Source: Gammaproteobacteria bacterium
GTDB taxonomy: Bacteria > Pseudomonadota > Gammaproteobacteria > Enterobacterales > Alteromonadaceae
Direction of reading: 5' to 3'
NCBI GenBank assembly: GCA_018222405.1
Contig: JAAFAI010000002.1
Location: 279,142-343,141, forward strand
DNA: 64,000 nt
This document shows, piece by piece, positions 1 through 9,381 of this stretch. A program made the translations under genes and the position numbers. The notes below the pieces were generated by a model. It saw nothing but the letters and a program-made list of their open reading frames with translations. It searched no databases and was not told where the DNA came from. Numbering within the stretch: the stretch's first letter is position 1; every line of letters begins with the position of its first letter.

Positions 1-1
1 T

Positions 2-379
2 ATTCTCGCCGACGTGAACCTGGACGACCCGCTCACGGCCGCCCGTCAGGGCGTAGAATTTAATCCGCTGACTGATACGCTGGAGTGCGTTAATAATACC
101 GACTGGATCAATCGACAGTTAACCAGTGCTGGCCTGAAAAAAGGTCAGCAAAACACGGCTGCCGGCAACTTTCATAACCAGCCAAATGTAGCCAGCTGGT
201 CACGCACGGCGTTTGTCAGAGAAAAACCTTGTCGCGGCTCAAGTAACGTCATTGGTAGCGGTGGACTGCGCTGTCACGTTTTTGTGGTGCGTGGTTGCGG
301 ACAAATTGAAGGCAAGCGAACCATCACGGCAAATTCACTTACCGTAGCCGTCTTTGGTCCTTCATCGGAGGCACAATGA
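2..379 (+). CDS. Type IV pilus minor pilin, PilX-like (3' part only)
   Basis: The reading frame is open to the left edge of the window, so only the C-terminal ~125 residues are present and the true start lies outside. It has several cysteines and ends in a strand-rich tail typical of minor pilin heads. Its stop overlaps the pilY1 start as ATGATGA. Minor pilin operons of this group commonly run pilV-pilW-pilX-pilY1-pilE, so position points to PilX, whose products prime pilus assembly in the inner membrane with PilY1. The prepilin leader that would prove this is not visible, so the name rests mainly on context. Confidence 0.55.
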   Translation: MLADVNLDDPLTAARQGVEFNPLTDTLECVNNTDWINRQLTSAGLKKGQQNTAAGNFHNQPNVASWSRTAFVREKPCRGSSNVIGSGGLRCHVFVVRGCGQIEGKRTITANSLTVAVFGPSSEAQ

Positions 380-3300
380 TGAAACGATTTTCCCCGGCCT
401 GGCTGTTAAGCATTTTTCTGTGTGTCGTTGCGCAACATGCCAGTGGCGATGACCTGGATATTTTTATCGGTACGTCAAACGCTGCGCAGACCTATAATCC
501 TAATGTACTGTTTATTATGGATACCTCCGGCAGTATGGGCAGTAAGGACGGTGGAACTGAGTCGCGCATGTTACGCGTGCAAAATGCCCTGAAGGATGCC
601 CTGGCGTCGGCCACTAATATTAATGCGGGGTTGATGCGCTTTTCGGATCACGGTGGCCCTATTCTTTACCCCACCACGGATATCGACAGAACCATAGATG
701 CGCAATTAAGCAGTTCAACCAATGCATCGGACAATGACGGCTACGAAATGGCCTCATCGGTTTATACCGGCACAGATGAAGTGGTGATCAGCTTTTCTAC
801 CACCCCGGTAACCTCAGCATTTCGTTTTGCCGATTTAAATATACCGCGAGGGGCAACAATTACTTCTGCCTACCTCAAGTTTACTTCAGCCCAGTACAAT
901 ATCGCCAGCACCAATATCACCATTGCCGGAGAGCTGGTGGGTAACAGCTCTGCGCTGTCTGGCGCCGCCGGTTCAATTAGCAGTAAAACACAAACCAGCG
1001 CTGTGGTTGACTGGAGTTCTGACAATGATTTTCCGTCTGACGGTGATGAAGTCAGTTCGCCGGATATTGCCCCGGTTATCCAGGAAATCATTAATCAGAG
1101 CAGTTGGTGTGGCAACAATGCCCTGACAGTACTGGTCAATGGTGAAGGGACCAGTACTGCCAGCAACCGCCGCGTGATGGCCTATGACGATGGCACCGGT
1201 ACCGCGCCGCAACTGGTTATTTCCTATGACCAGACCAACGCCACCGGCTGTGTTGCCGGCAGTGCGCAATACCAGATAGCTGACTCCTACGATAACGTTG
1301 AGGAAGCCACCAACGGTTGGGAGTCCACCGGCCGCGAACTGACTTTCCGGGACAGTTCTAATAACTATATAGGTTTACGTTTTACCGACGTGAATATTCC
1401 TCAGGGGGCAACGTTAACCAACGCTTACCTGGAGTTTACCGCCTATGATACGGACACCAGAAACGGTGCCACCATGCTTATCAGAGGGATCGACAGGGAT
1501 GACATTGGCAATTTCAGAAATCACGGTCGCAATGACCTTCGGGACATCGGTAAAACCGCAGGCGTGACCTGGAGTATCCCTGACTTCAGGCGCAACAGGA
1601 CTTATCAGACCGGTGACCTGAGTAATATTATTAACGCGATCGTTGGCCGCAGTGGCTGGCAGGCGGGCAATGCCCTGGGGTTTGTATTAAGTGACTTTGA
1701 TGAGTTACGGGGCGCTTATTCCTACAGTGGTAAACCTTCCCGGGCTCCGCGGCTCTTCATTGAATTTAACGGCAATGCTACGGCTGGCAACAGCTTATCG
1801 GTCAGGGATTTGCTGATTAGTCAGGTTGATGATCTGTCGGCCAACGGCTTAACGCCCATTGTTGATACCCTTTATGAAGCCGCATTGTATTATGGCGGCC
1901 GGCAGGTGGACTATGGCCTAACCCGCGGTAACTCCTCGGTGTCCTCCAGTGTACGTCGAAGCACGCGGGTCAGTCACCGCGATGCCTATAGCGGTGCTGA
2001 TTCGGTGTTACCCTACGGCTGCGATCCAAGCTATCTGAGCGATTATGACTGTATCAATGAGTACATACCGAGCGGCGCACAGTACATTAGCCCGGTTACC
2101 GATCTGCAGTGCCAGACCAATAACCACATTGTGCTGCTCTCAGATGGCGAAGCTAACAATAATCACAGTGCGGCAAAAGTGCAGGCGTTACTTAACAGTA
2201 CGTGTCAGAACGCAGGTTCAGGTGAATACTGTGGGCTCGACTTAGTGGCTAACATAAGTAAAGCCGCTACCTCGGTAATTGGCCCTAAGGTGACAACCCA
2301 TACCATCGGCTTTGCGGCCAACAATAACGCTAATAATTTCCTGTATCGACTGGCATTGCAAAGCGGTGGCGGTTTTTATACGGCGAATAACTCAACCGAT
2401 TTGCTGAATGCCTTTGAGACCATATTAAGAGCCGTTAAAGATGTGAATGCGACATTCGTTTCTCCCGGGGTAGCGGTAAACCAGCTTAACCGCCTGACTC
2501 ACCAGGACGAACTTTATTACGCACTGTTTAAACCGGCCGAAGGTACCCTGTGGCCGGGTAACCTGAAAAAGTATCGCATTTCCGGCGATACCGTGTACGA
2601 CCAGAACGGGCTGGCCGCGATTGACTCCAATACCGGTTTCTTCGCCGACAGTTCGCACAGTTACTGGTCGCTGTTTCAGGACGGTGCGGATGTTCGGGAA
2701 GGCGGTGCTGCATCGCTGTTACCGCTATCCCGCAATGTTTACTTTTTTGATGGTCCGGGCGGTATTGTTTCAAGTGCCAATCAGGTACATGAAAATAACA
2801 GTGCGATTACTACTGCCACCATGGATACTGATGGTGAAGCCGATCCACAGGGACTGCGGGAGATCCTGCTTAAGTGGACACGGGGCGTCGACATTAAAGA
2901 CTACGATGGTGATGGCAACATTACGGAATCCCGTTTGCAAATGGGCGATCCCATTCACTCTCAACCGGTGATCGTCAATTACGGTGTTGATGATTCGGTG
3001 ATATTTATTGCTACCAATCACGGTTTCCTGCATGCCTTTGATGCAGAAACCGGTACCGAATATTACTCGGTGACGCCTAGATCCCTGCTGTCCAATATCA
3101 AGGATTTCTATCAGGATAACTCCAGCTATCGTCATATTTACGGGCTGGATGGCCATATGGTGTTACGTGAATTCAACAATAAAAAGTACCTGTATGTGGG
3201 CATGCGTCGTGGTGGCCGGGATTATTACGTATTTGATATCACCAGCAAAACCTCACCTTCTCTGGTCTTTAAAATTGAGGGGGGCAGCACCGGGCTGGAA

Positions 3301-4449
3301 AAACTGGGGCAAACCTGGTCACGCCCCATTATTACCAAAATGAAAATGGGCGGAACAACTTATAATGTAATGATTGTGGGTGGCGGCTATGATGAAACGC
3401 AGGACACTAATCAGGTTAAAACGGCGGATGCGGTAGGCAATGCGGTGATGATATTTAACGCCGACACCGGCGCTTTGTTGTGGCAGGCATCAAACACCGG
3501 CGCTGACCTTAATTTATCTGACATGCAGTATTCGATTCCGGGTCATATCGCGGCTATCGATCGTGACAGTGATGGCCTGGTGGATCACCTTTATGCCACC
3601 GATATGGGCGGTCAGGTGTTCCGCTTCGATGTTTATAACGGTAAGTCCGGCAGCGATTTTATTAAAGGCCAGCGGATTGCTGATTTAGCCGGCACGGGGA
3701 ATGCGGATAACCGCCATTTTTATTATGGTGTTGACGTGGCTGAAGTGGCTCTGGGCAGCAGCAATTTTTACGCGGTTGTGGTTGGCAGTGGTTGGCGAGC
3801 AAACCCCCTTGATGAAATAGTGAATGACCGCTTTTATATGATTAAGGACACAGGCGTATTTTTGCCTGATACCAATGGCGATTTTACTTTCCCTCCAACC
3901 ATTACCGAAGACGACTTATATGATGCCACCAGCCATCATCTGACCAATAGCAATGACTCGACCCGGGCGCTGGCCATTACTGAATATGAAAGTAAACAGG
4001 GCTGGTATCTTAAAATGCAGACTGCTGGGGAGAAAATTCTCTCTTCCCCCGTGATTGTTAACTATAAGGTATTTTTTACCAGTTACGTGCCCGCGGCGAG
4101 CAGCACCAGTGCCTGTGCGCCGCCGGCCGGTAACAGCCGCGCTTACCTGGTGAATCTGGTTGACGGCAACGCGGTGGGCGATCTCAACGGCGATGATGAG
4201 CTTGACCAAAATGATCGCTTTGCAACGTTGACCCAAACCGGTATTGCCCCTGATACTAAGATCCTTATTGAAGATGCAACCAATCCAACCATCTGTTTGG
4301 GCACGGAGTGTGTATCGGCGGTTGTGCCGGTGGATGAAGATGGCAACGAAGAGGCCTGTGTGTCAGATTTCGAATGCCTGAGTCAGAATATATTTGGTCG
4401 CTACCAACGTGTCATGCGCGGTAGCTGGTCAACCGAAGTGGAGCAATAA
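376..4449 (+). CDS. pilY1: Type IV pilus tip/assembly protein PilY1 with VWA and beta-propeller domains
   Basis: The protein has 1357 residues and begins with a signal peptide (about residues 1-24, ending near ASG-DD). A von Willebrand A domain starts with the MIDAS motif DTSGSM at residue 49. The second half of that domain (LLSDGE, ~587-592) lies over 500 residues later because two similar modules with the pattern F-x-D-[LV]-N-I-P-x-G-A (from ~149 and ~334) are inserted. The C-terminal half is a PilC/PilY1 beta-propeller with a calcium loop DRDSDGLVD at 1062-1070, comparable to the site that controls pilus retraction in Pseudomonas PilY1. Further Asp-rich loops are at 842 (DYDGDGNITE) and 1269 (DLNGDDELD). 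It is the longest product here and is co-transcribed with the minor pilin genes. Confidence 0.92.
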   Translation: MMKRFSPAWLLSIFLCVVAQHASGDDLDIFIGTSNAAQTYNPNVLFIMDTSGSMGSKDGGTESRMLRVQNALKDALASATNINAGLMRFSDHGGPILYPTTDIDRTIDAQLSSSTNASDNDGYEMASSVYTGTDEVVISFSTTPVTSAFRFADLNIPRGATITSAYLKFTSAQYNIASTNITIAGELVGNSSALSGAAGSISSKTQTSAVVDWSSDNDFPSDGDEVSSPDIAPVIQEIINQSSWCGNNALTVLVNGEGTSTASNRRVMAYDDGTGTAPQLVISYDQTNATGCVAGSAQYQIADSYDNVEEATNGWESTGRELTFRDSSNNYIGLRFTDVNIPQGATLTNAYLEFTAYDTDTRNGATMLIRGIDRDDIGNFRNHGRNDLRDIGKTAGVTWSIPDFRRNRTYQTGDLSNIINAIVGRSGWQAGNALGFVLSDFDELRGAYSYSGKPSRAPRLFIEFNGNATAGNSLSVRDLLISQVDDLSANGLTPIVDTLYEAALYYGGRQVDYGLTRGNSSVSSSVRRSTRVSHRDAYSGADSVLPYGCDPSYLSDYDCINEYIPSGAQYISPVTDLQCQTNNHIVLLSDGEANNNHSAAKVQALLNSTCQNAGSGEYCGLDLVANISKAATSVIGPKVTTHTIGFAANNNANNFLYRLALQSGGGFYTANNSTDLLNAFETILRAVKDVNATFVSPGVAVNQLNRLTHQDELYYALFKPAEGTLWPGNLKKYRISGDTVYDQNGLAAIDSNTGFFADSSHSYWSLFQDGADVREGGAASLLPLSRNVYFFDGPGGIVSSANQVHENNSAITTATMDTDGEADPQGLREILLKWTRGVDIKDYDGDGNITESRLQMGDPIHSQPVIVNYGVDDSVIFIATNHGFLHAFDAETGTEYYSVTPRSLLSNIKDFYQDNSSYRHIYGLDGHMVLREFNNKKYLYVGMRRGGRDYYVFDITSKTSPSLVFKIEGGSTGLEKLGQTWSRPIITKMKMGGTTYNVMIVGGGYDETQDTNQVKTADAVGNAVMIFNADTGALLWQASNTGADLNLSDMQYSIPGHIAAIDRDSDGLVDHLYATDMGGQVFRFDVYNGKSGSDFIKGQRIADLAGTGNADNRHFYYGVDVAEVALGSSNFYAVVVGSGWRANPLDEIVNDRFYMIKDTGVFLPDTNGDFTFPPTITEDDLYDATSHHLTNSNDSTRALAITEYESKQGWYLKMQTAGEKILSSPVIVNYKVFFTSYVPAASSTSACAPPAGNSRAYLVNLVDGNAVGDLNGDDELDQNDRFATLTQTGIAPDTKILIEDATNPTICLGTECVSAVVPVDEDGNEEACVSDFECLSQNIFGRYQRVMRGSWSTEVEQ

Positions 4450-4454
4450 ACGTT

Positions 4455-4916
4455 ATGACCAAGCCCTCAGGGTTTACTTTAATTGAAGTTATGATCGCAG
4501 TGGTCATCGTTGGCATTATCGCCGCTATTGGTTATCCGTCGTACCAGTCAATGTTGGTCAGTACTAACCGCAGCACTGCCCAGGCTGATCTGATGGGTTT
4601 TGCCTCGGCAATGGAGCGCCACTATGCTACCACGTTCAGTTATGCCGGCGCCGCCGCTGGCGGTAGTGATACCGGAGCGCCCGCGGTGTTTGCAGCGCAT
4701 TCGCCGTCCACAGAGCCGGCTGGTAAGAAAAAATACACCCTGACTATTCATGCGGTCAGTGCTGATGGCAGCAGCTATGAGCTGCGAGCGGTGCCGGTGA
4801 GTGGCAGCCCTCAGGCGGGGGATGGTACTTTGTATTACTTTAGTGACGGGCGAAAAGCCTGGGATCAGAACAGTGATGGAAGTGTTGGCGGCAGCGAATA
4901 CTGCTGGTCCTGCTAA
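4455..4916 (+). CDS. pilE: Type IV minor pilin, PilE-like
   Basis: The 153-residue protein has a six-residue leader and a class III signal (G|FTLIEVMIAVV), with Glu at mature position 5 and a hydrophobic N-terminal helix. It would be processed by PilD and inserted in the inner membrane before joining the pilus. The gene starts 5 bases after the pilY1 stop, with GGAG inside the end of pilY1 as ribosome binding site, so it is the last gene of the pilus operon. The only two cysteines are in the terminal CWSC, in place of the usual widely spaced disulfide loop. An Asp/Asn-rich stretch (DQNSDGSVGG) precedes it. I infer a minor pilin, not the major subunit, from its place after pilY1. Confidence 0.85.
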   Translation: MTKPSGFTLIEVMIAVVIVGIIAAIGYPSYQSMLVSTNRSTAQADLMGFASAMERHYATTFSYAGAAAGGSDTGAPAVFAAHSPSTEPAGKKKYTLTIHAVSADGSSYELRAVPVSGSPQAGDGTLYYFSDGRKAWDQNSDGSVGGSEYCWSC

Positions 4917-4922
4917 GCGGAT

Positions 4923-5480
4923 TTAACTGCAGGTTAATGCCGCGCCGGTGTGGTTTTCATTAATGCCGTCGTCATCTGAATCCTGAGCGATGGCAATTTT
5001 ACCGTAGCCATTGATAATCAGGCCAACCGCCTTATCGGCTTTACTGGTGTCATCGCAAATCGTGAACGTTGTGGTGACATTAGCGCCGCCTCTGACGTCA
5101 AACACAAGTGCTTTGGACGGCGCGTCAATCTTAACGCTGGCATGCAGCTTTTCGGTGGAGCTCAGCAGGGTTTCGTTTGAGCTCCGTTTACCGTCGCCGT
5201 CCACGTCATAAAAAGCCATGCTTGGGTAAGTCCAGTTGCTGAGACAGTTCGTATAATCCTGTGAAGGACATACCACTACTTCGGTTTGTTCTTCCATGGC
5301 TTTAAAGCGGGCGAGGCGGGTCAGTGCGCTTAGTTCGTTAATTTCTTTAGTCAGTATAGAATGGTTAATGAACCCGCGGGCGCCAGGCACAACCACGCCG
5401 GCAATGATACTTAGCACCGCAACGGTTATCATAAGTTCGATCAGCGTGTAGCCTGAGTGGCGCATAGAAAACATCTTCAT
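4923..5480 (-). CDS. fimT: GspH/FimT-family pseudopilin
   Basis: The 185-residue protein has a ten-residue leader and the class III cleavage site G|YTLIELMITVAVLSIIAG, with Tyr at mature position 1 and Glu5 present. The remainder resembles the GspH/FimT beta-domain family, whose members are minor components of type IV pili or type II secretion and can bind DNA. Two Asp-rich loops (DVDGDGKRSSNE and DSDDDGINEN) look like calcium-binding loops. The gene converges on pilE with only six bases between stops, so it is transcribed independently of the pilY1 operon although probably functionally linked. Confidence 0.82.
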   Translation of the reverse strand: MKMFSMRHSGYTLIELMITVAVLSIIAGVVVPGARGFINHSILTKEINELSALTRLARFKAMEEQTEVVVCPSQDYTNCLSNWTYPSMAFYDVDGDGKRSSNETLLSSTEKLHASVKIDAPSKALVFDVRGGANVTTTFTICDDTSKADKAVGLIINGYGKIAIAQDSDDDGINENHTGAALTCS

Positions 5481-5675
5481 ACTGTTGATTCTGCGGGTAG
5501 TTTATCGTACAACCAGGTAAATTGTTTATGAAAATAAACACCTTGTTATTGGTAAACCGACTAACTGTCTGCAACGTTTCGGTTGGCTGAACTGATTGTG
5601 TGTAATGCCTGCATGACAACATGGCGCCTTTTAACGTAGACTGTATACAAGTTATAGAGAACTCTGGATTATCTA

Positions 5676-6509
5676 ATGGATAAACAAGCGGTTATTGAGG
5701 AAATGAAAGTACTGCCAACAATTGATGTGGCGTACGAAGTTACCCGACGGGTAGGGTTTATAAAACAACAGCTCAAGCAATCGGGTATGAATGCTCTGGT
5801 GCTTGGCATCAGTGGCGGAATCGACTCCTGTACGCTGGGGCGATTGGCTCAGCTGGCTATTGATGAGCTCAATCAGGAGCATCATGAAAAGTACCAGTTT
5901 GTAGCGGTACGTTTGCCCTATAATGTTCAGGCTGACGAAGAAGATGCCCAGGCGTCGATCGATTTTATTCAGCCTACTCAGGCTATTGCAGTGAACGTGC
6001 AGCCCGGAGCCGATGCTATCCACCAGGAAACCTGTTCGGCATTGACCGCGGCGGGTTTGTTACCAGCCGATGAGAGCAAGCAGGACTTTGTCAAAGGTAA
6101 CGTTAAAGCCCGTACCCGAATGGTTATTCAGTATGAAATTGCCGGTATGGTTGATGGCCTGGTGCTGGGTACAGACCATTCTGCTGAAAATATTACCGGG
6201 TTTTATACCAAGTATGGTGATGGAGCCTGTGATCTAGCTCCGCTGTTTGGCTTAAGTAAACGGCAGGTTCGTCAGGTCGCTGAGCATCTGGGCGCACCAG
6301 CAAAAATTATTCATAAGGCACCAACCGCAGACCTCGAAACCTTATCGCCACAGAAAGCCGATGAACAGGCATTAGGGCTGACTTATGACCAGATCGATGA
6401 TTTTCTCGAAAATAAACCGGTTGCAGCGGAAGTATCTGAAAAGTTACTGTATATTTATAAACGTACACAACATAAACGTGTACCCATTCCTACTATTTAC
6501 GATGAGTAA
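5676..6509 (+). CDS. nadE: NH3-dependent NAD+ synthetase
   Basis: The 277-residue length matches the short ammonia-dependent NadE of Escherichia coli (275). The ATP-pyrophosphatase P-loop SGGIDS is at residues 46-51. There is no N-terminal glutaminase domain, so free ammonia should be the nitrogen donor for amidation of deamido-NAD+ in the cytosol. The start ATG follows a weak GAGAA. The PII gene glnB begins six bases downstream, which suggests a two-gene operon joining NAD synthesis to nitrogen signalling. nadB, for the first step of de novo NAD synthesis, lies 4 kb away but on the opposite strand. Confidence 0.95.
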   Translation: MDKQAVIEEMKVLPTIDVAYEVTRRVGFIKQQLKQSGMNALVLGISGGIDSCTLGRLAQLAIDELNQEHHEKYQFVAVRLPYNVQADEEDAQASIDFIQPTQAIAVNVQPGADAIHQETCSALTAAGLLPADESKQDFVKGNVKARTRMVIQYEIAGMVDGLVLGTDHSAENITGFYTKYGDGACDLAPLFGLSKRQVRQVAEHLGAPAKIIHKAPTADLETLSPQKADEQALGLTYDQIDDFLENKPVAAEVSEKLLYIYKRTQHKRVPIPTIYDE

Positions 6510-6854
<345 letters not shown>

Positions 6855-6878
6855 TCGCTACGCCTTTATTTATCAACA

Positions 6879-6905
6879 AAAAAGGAGTGCTTTGCACTCC
6901 TTTTT
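6879..6905. terminator. Bidirectional intrinsic terminator between glnB and slyD
   Basis: A perfect 12-base-pair inverted repeat (AAAAAGGAGTGC / GCACTCCTTTTT) with a three-base TTT loop. The A and T runs at its two ends give a U-tract in both directions, serving glnB on the plus strand and the slyD-like gene on the minus strand, which converge here. Confidence 0.88.
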
Positions 6906-6939
6906 GCTTAAACCCTTTCAGGTTGGCTCCGGGCGAAGC

Positions 6940-7419
6940 CTAGTGATTGCAACCGCCTTTGCCGTGAACATGGCCGTGGGCCAGTTCATCTTCTGTGGGC
7001 TCACGAACATCCAGAACTTCCACTTCAAAAGACAGGGCGACACCTGCCAGCGGATGGTTACCATCGATAATCACTTCGTCATCGGTTTTCTCTATCACAA
7101 TAACCGACTGCTCACCGGCATCGGTGGTAGCGCGAAACTGCATACCAGGCTCTACTTCCATTCCATCAAACATTGAAGCCGGAACTGCCTGCACCAGGTG
7201 ATCAAGACGTTCACCATAAGCTTTTTCCGGAGCAACGGTAACATCAAACTTTTCACCGGCGGCTTTACCCTGCAGGGCCTCTTCGAGACCACTAATTAAA
7301 AAGCGACTGCCAAGCAGTGCGGATAATGGTTCTCCACCGGTGGATGAATCAAGCTCGGTACCATCTTCGGTGCTTACGGTGTAGTGCAGGGTTACTACAC
7401 TGTTTTGCGAAATCTGCAT
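6940..7419 (-). CDS. slyD: FKBP-type peptidyl-prolyl isomerase, SlyD-like
   Basis: The 159-residue protein begins like SlyD-type FKBPs (VVTLHYTVSTEDGTELD), keeps the flap-domain segment (AYGERLDHLVQAVP) of the insert-in-flap chaperone domain, and ends in a short histidine/cysteine tail (HGHVHGKGGCNH). SlyD couples proline isomerisation and chaperoning to metal binding and helps deliver nickel. The tail is much shorter than in E. coli SlyD (196 residues), so metal capacity is probably reduced. Paralogous FkpB/SlpA proteins are the main alternative, but the His/Cys tail favours SlyD. It lies downstream of ygfZ on the same strand, with a possible terminator between. Confidence 0.8.
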   Translation of the reverse strand: MQISQNSVVTLHYTVSTEDGTELDSSTGGEPLSALLGSRFLISGLEEALQGKAAGEKFDVTVAPEKAYGERLDHLVQAVPASMFDGMEVEPGMQFRATTDAGEQSVIVIEKTDDEVIIDGNHPLAGVALSFEVEVLDVREPTEDELAHGHVHGKGGCNH

Positions 7420-7450
7420 AATCTCTGCCTTTTCGGAGGTTGTAAAAATA

Positions 7451-7485
7451 AAAATATACGCCGTGCGCCTTATTTAGAGCGTATA
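7451..7485 (-). terminator. Probable terminator after ygfZ
   Basis: On the minus strand, TATACGC and GCGTATA form a 7-base-pair stem around a 17-base loop and are followed by TTTTTATTTTT. The stem overlaps the last codons of ygfZ. The large loop makes termination plausible but not certain. If it works, slyD has its own promoter. Confidence 0.45.
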
Positions 7486-8451
7486 CGGCAAGTCACAATG
7501 AATCAACTCCAATGCCGGATTAGTTGACAGTCTGAAGCTATCCTCGGTGGTGGTATCATTATTAACAACGGCCAGGAGCCAGGTTTCCTCACCCAGTACC
7601 GCCGCGCGCAGGATGGTGCCGCCTGAGCGCCAGTGCTCGCCAGCCTGTTTTTCCAGTTTGGCGGTGGCAATCTCATCACAGGCCTCGGGCAACTTAAATA
7701 TCATTGCTGCCCGCTTGTTCCTGCCCAGGTAACGGGTTCGGGCAACCACTTCCTGACCCATATAGCAGCCTTTGTTAAAGTCGATAGCATCCAACGCCTG
7801 CAGGTTCATCATCTGCGGAACGTACTGATTAATCTGTTCTTCGCTGATCAGTGCGGGAATACCGCTGGCAATGTCTAGTGCGGTGGCTGCTGTTTCCTCA
7901 AATAGCGGTAAATCAGCATCGCTGACCGTTTGAGCGAATGCCGGCGAAGCGTCTTTCTTCAGGGCAAGCAGAACAGTATCAGCAGGATAATCTAAAGCAA
8001 TACAGAAACCTGAATCAGATTCGACCATGGCCATCGGACTTTCAGGCAACGCAGCAAAATGGCCTTCCAGTAACGCGGTGGCTTGCTTACCCTTTAGCAG
8101 GTAAAAATCAAAATTTTCTGTTTCGGAGGCGATGTCAATCTTTGAAAATACGCCATACTTTTTGAGCTGCTCTGCCGAAGCGCCCACTGCGGTGCTGCCT
8201 GCAATCAGATAAAGGGCGGAAGCGCCATTGGCCACCAGACTCACACTCCAGCTCTTGCCTTTAAAATCACAGTGTGCGCTGCGGCGCACGGTTGCGTCAG
8301 CCATCTTATTGATATCGATGGTTAACTGACTGTGCAAAAAGGTTTTGGCATCATCGCCACTGACACTCACACAGGCCATCGACGGCAAAGCCACAACTAA
8401 ATGATCGGGAAAAGCATCCAGCTTAGGAGGGAGTCGGGAGTATGATTGCAT
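7474..8451 (-). CDS. ygfZ: Folate-binding Fe-S cluster repair protein YgfZ
   Basis: From the ATG at 8451 (MQSYSRLPPK) the protein has 325 residues, matching E. coli YgfZ (326). The frame could start further upstream at 8598, but that extension is not family-like. The signature KGCYMGQEVVARTRYLG is present with the conserved cysteine. YgfZ is a GcvT-like tetrahydrofolate-binding protein that supports assembly or repair of Fe-S enzymes such as MiaB. It diverges from sdhE-ygfX, exactly as in enterobacteria. Confidence 0.92.
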   Translation of the reverse strand: MQSYSRLPPKLDAFPDHLVVALPSMACVSVSGDDAKTFLHSQLTIDINKMADATVRRSAHCDFKGKSWSVSLVANGASALYLIAGSTAVGASAEQLKKYGVFSKIDIASETENFDFYLLKGKQATALLEGHFAALPESPMAMVESDSGFCIALDYPADTVLLALKKDASPAFAQTVSDADLPLFEETAATALDIASGIPALISEEQINQYVPQMMNLQALDAIDFNKGCYMGQEVVARTRYLGRNKRAAMIFKLPEACDEIATAKLEKQAGEHWRSGGTILRAAVLGEETWLLAVVNNDTTTEDSFRLSTNPALELIHCDLPYTL

Positions 8452-8696
8452 AGTGATATTTACGCCTGATGATTTATCTAACCTGCTGGTGTATATGAGG
8501 GGTATCAGAGAGAAGATCAAGGGGGAAATTATTAGTTGTTCTTTGGGCAGACTAGCCTCCTGCACAAAAGCGGCTGATAGTCTCTGAAATGCACGCACAG
8601 ACTGGGTCGCATGGAATTGTATAAGTAAACCAACGCGGGATAGTGGCGCCTTCAGGCCAGTATCAACCTGTATCTAACCGTGATATATTTGCCGCC

Positions 8697-8975
8697 ATGA
8701 CTATTTTACACAATCAACCGGTTATGTTTACTGCAAAACGTTATGCACGATTGAAATGGGCCTGCCGCCGCGGCATGCTGGAGCTGGACGTACTGTTACT
8801 GCCATTTGTTGAAGAAGCGTTTAACGATCTGTCTGAACAGGATAAGGAAACGTTTGAAAGGTTGCTGACCTGTGACGATCCGGATTTGTTCGCCTGGATT
8901 ATGGGCCACCAGACCTGTCAGGATCCTGAGCTGGCCAGGATGGTCGATACGATTGTCAGCCGGGTCAAAGTATAG
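8697..8975 (+). CDS. sdhE: Succinate dehydrogenase flavinylation factor SdhE
   Basis: The 92-residue protein contains the SdhE core CRRGMLELD, in which the RGxxE motif is needed for covalent FAD attachment to SdhA and FrdA. I chose the ATG at 8697 because the longer frame from 8643 has no homology-like N terminus. An internal ATG at 8724 (MFTAKRYAR) is the other candidate. The C-terminal acidic helix and the W-I-M-G segment also fit. It lies directly before ygfX and diverges from ygfZ. Confidence 0.92.
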   Translation: MTILHNQPVMFTAKRYARLKWACRRGMLELDVLLLPFVEEAFNDLSEQDKETFERLLTCDDPDLFAWIMGHQTCQDPELARMVDTIVSRVKV

Positions 8976-9381
8976 CGTTTTTCTGCAACCGCCCCTGCGC
9001 CAGCCTGTTTATCGAATGATGCTGGCCAGTGTGGCAGTCGCGATTATTCTGGTGCTAGCGCCGACGCTGTGGTGGGCATTACTAACCGGATGTATCAGCT
9101 TGTGCCTGGCAATGTTGTGGCCGCTGAATTTTGAATCTCACCCACAGACCTGGATTGTAGATGAGGCCGGCGCTGGGTATTCGGTCACTACCGGTCGTCA
9201 GGATAACGCTGGTAGCTGGCAAATCAGCCCGCGCTCAAAGCTGCTTCCCGGTGCAATGTATCTGGTGCGTTATTTTCAGCAGTCGCAACGGTTTGAAACC
9301 TGCTGGCTTTTCCCCTGGCAGGTTCGGGATAAAGATTACCGCCGACTCGCCAGGATTGTGTTTAGGCAAGGACAACTCTGA
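8953..9381 (+). CDS. ygfX: YgfX/CptA-like inner-membrane protein
   Basis: A frame overlapping the sdhE end encodes a small protein with two adjacent hydrophobic helices (about residues 20-60) and a hydrophilic tail ending FRQGQL. Position after sdhE identifies it as YgfX, partner of SdhE in enterobacteria, where it has been reported as a toxin-like inhibitor of cell division proteins. The start is unclear: the TTG at 8953 gives 142 residues (E. coli 135), while the first ATG at 9016 would remove residues before the first helix. Sequence conservation in this family is low, so the call depends mostly on synteny. Confidence 0.65.
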   Translation: MSAGSKYSVFLQPPLRQPVYRMMLASVAVAIILVLAPTLWWALLTGCISLCLAMLWPLNFESHPQTWIVDEAGAGYSVTTGRQDNAGSWQISPRSKLLPGAMYLVRYFQQSQRFETCWLFPWQVRDKDYRRLARIVFRQGQL

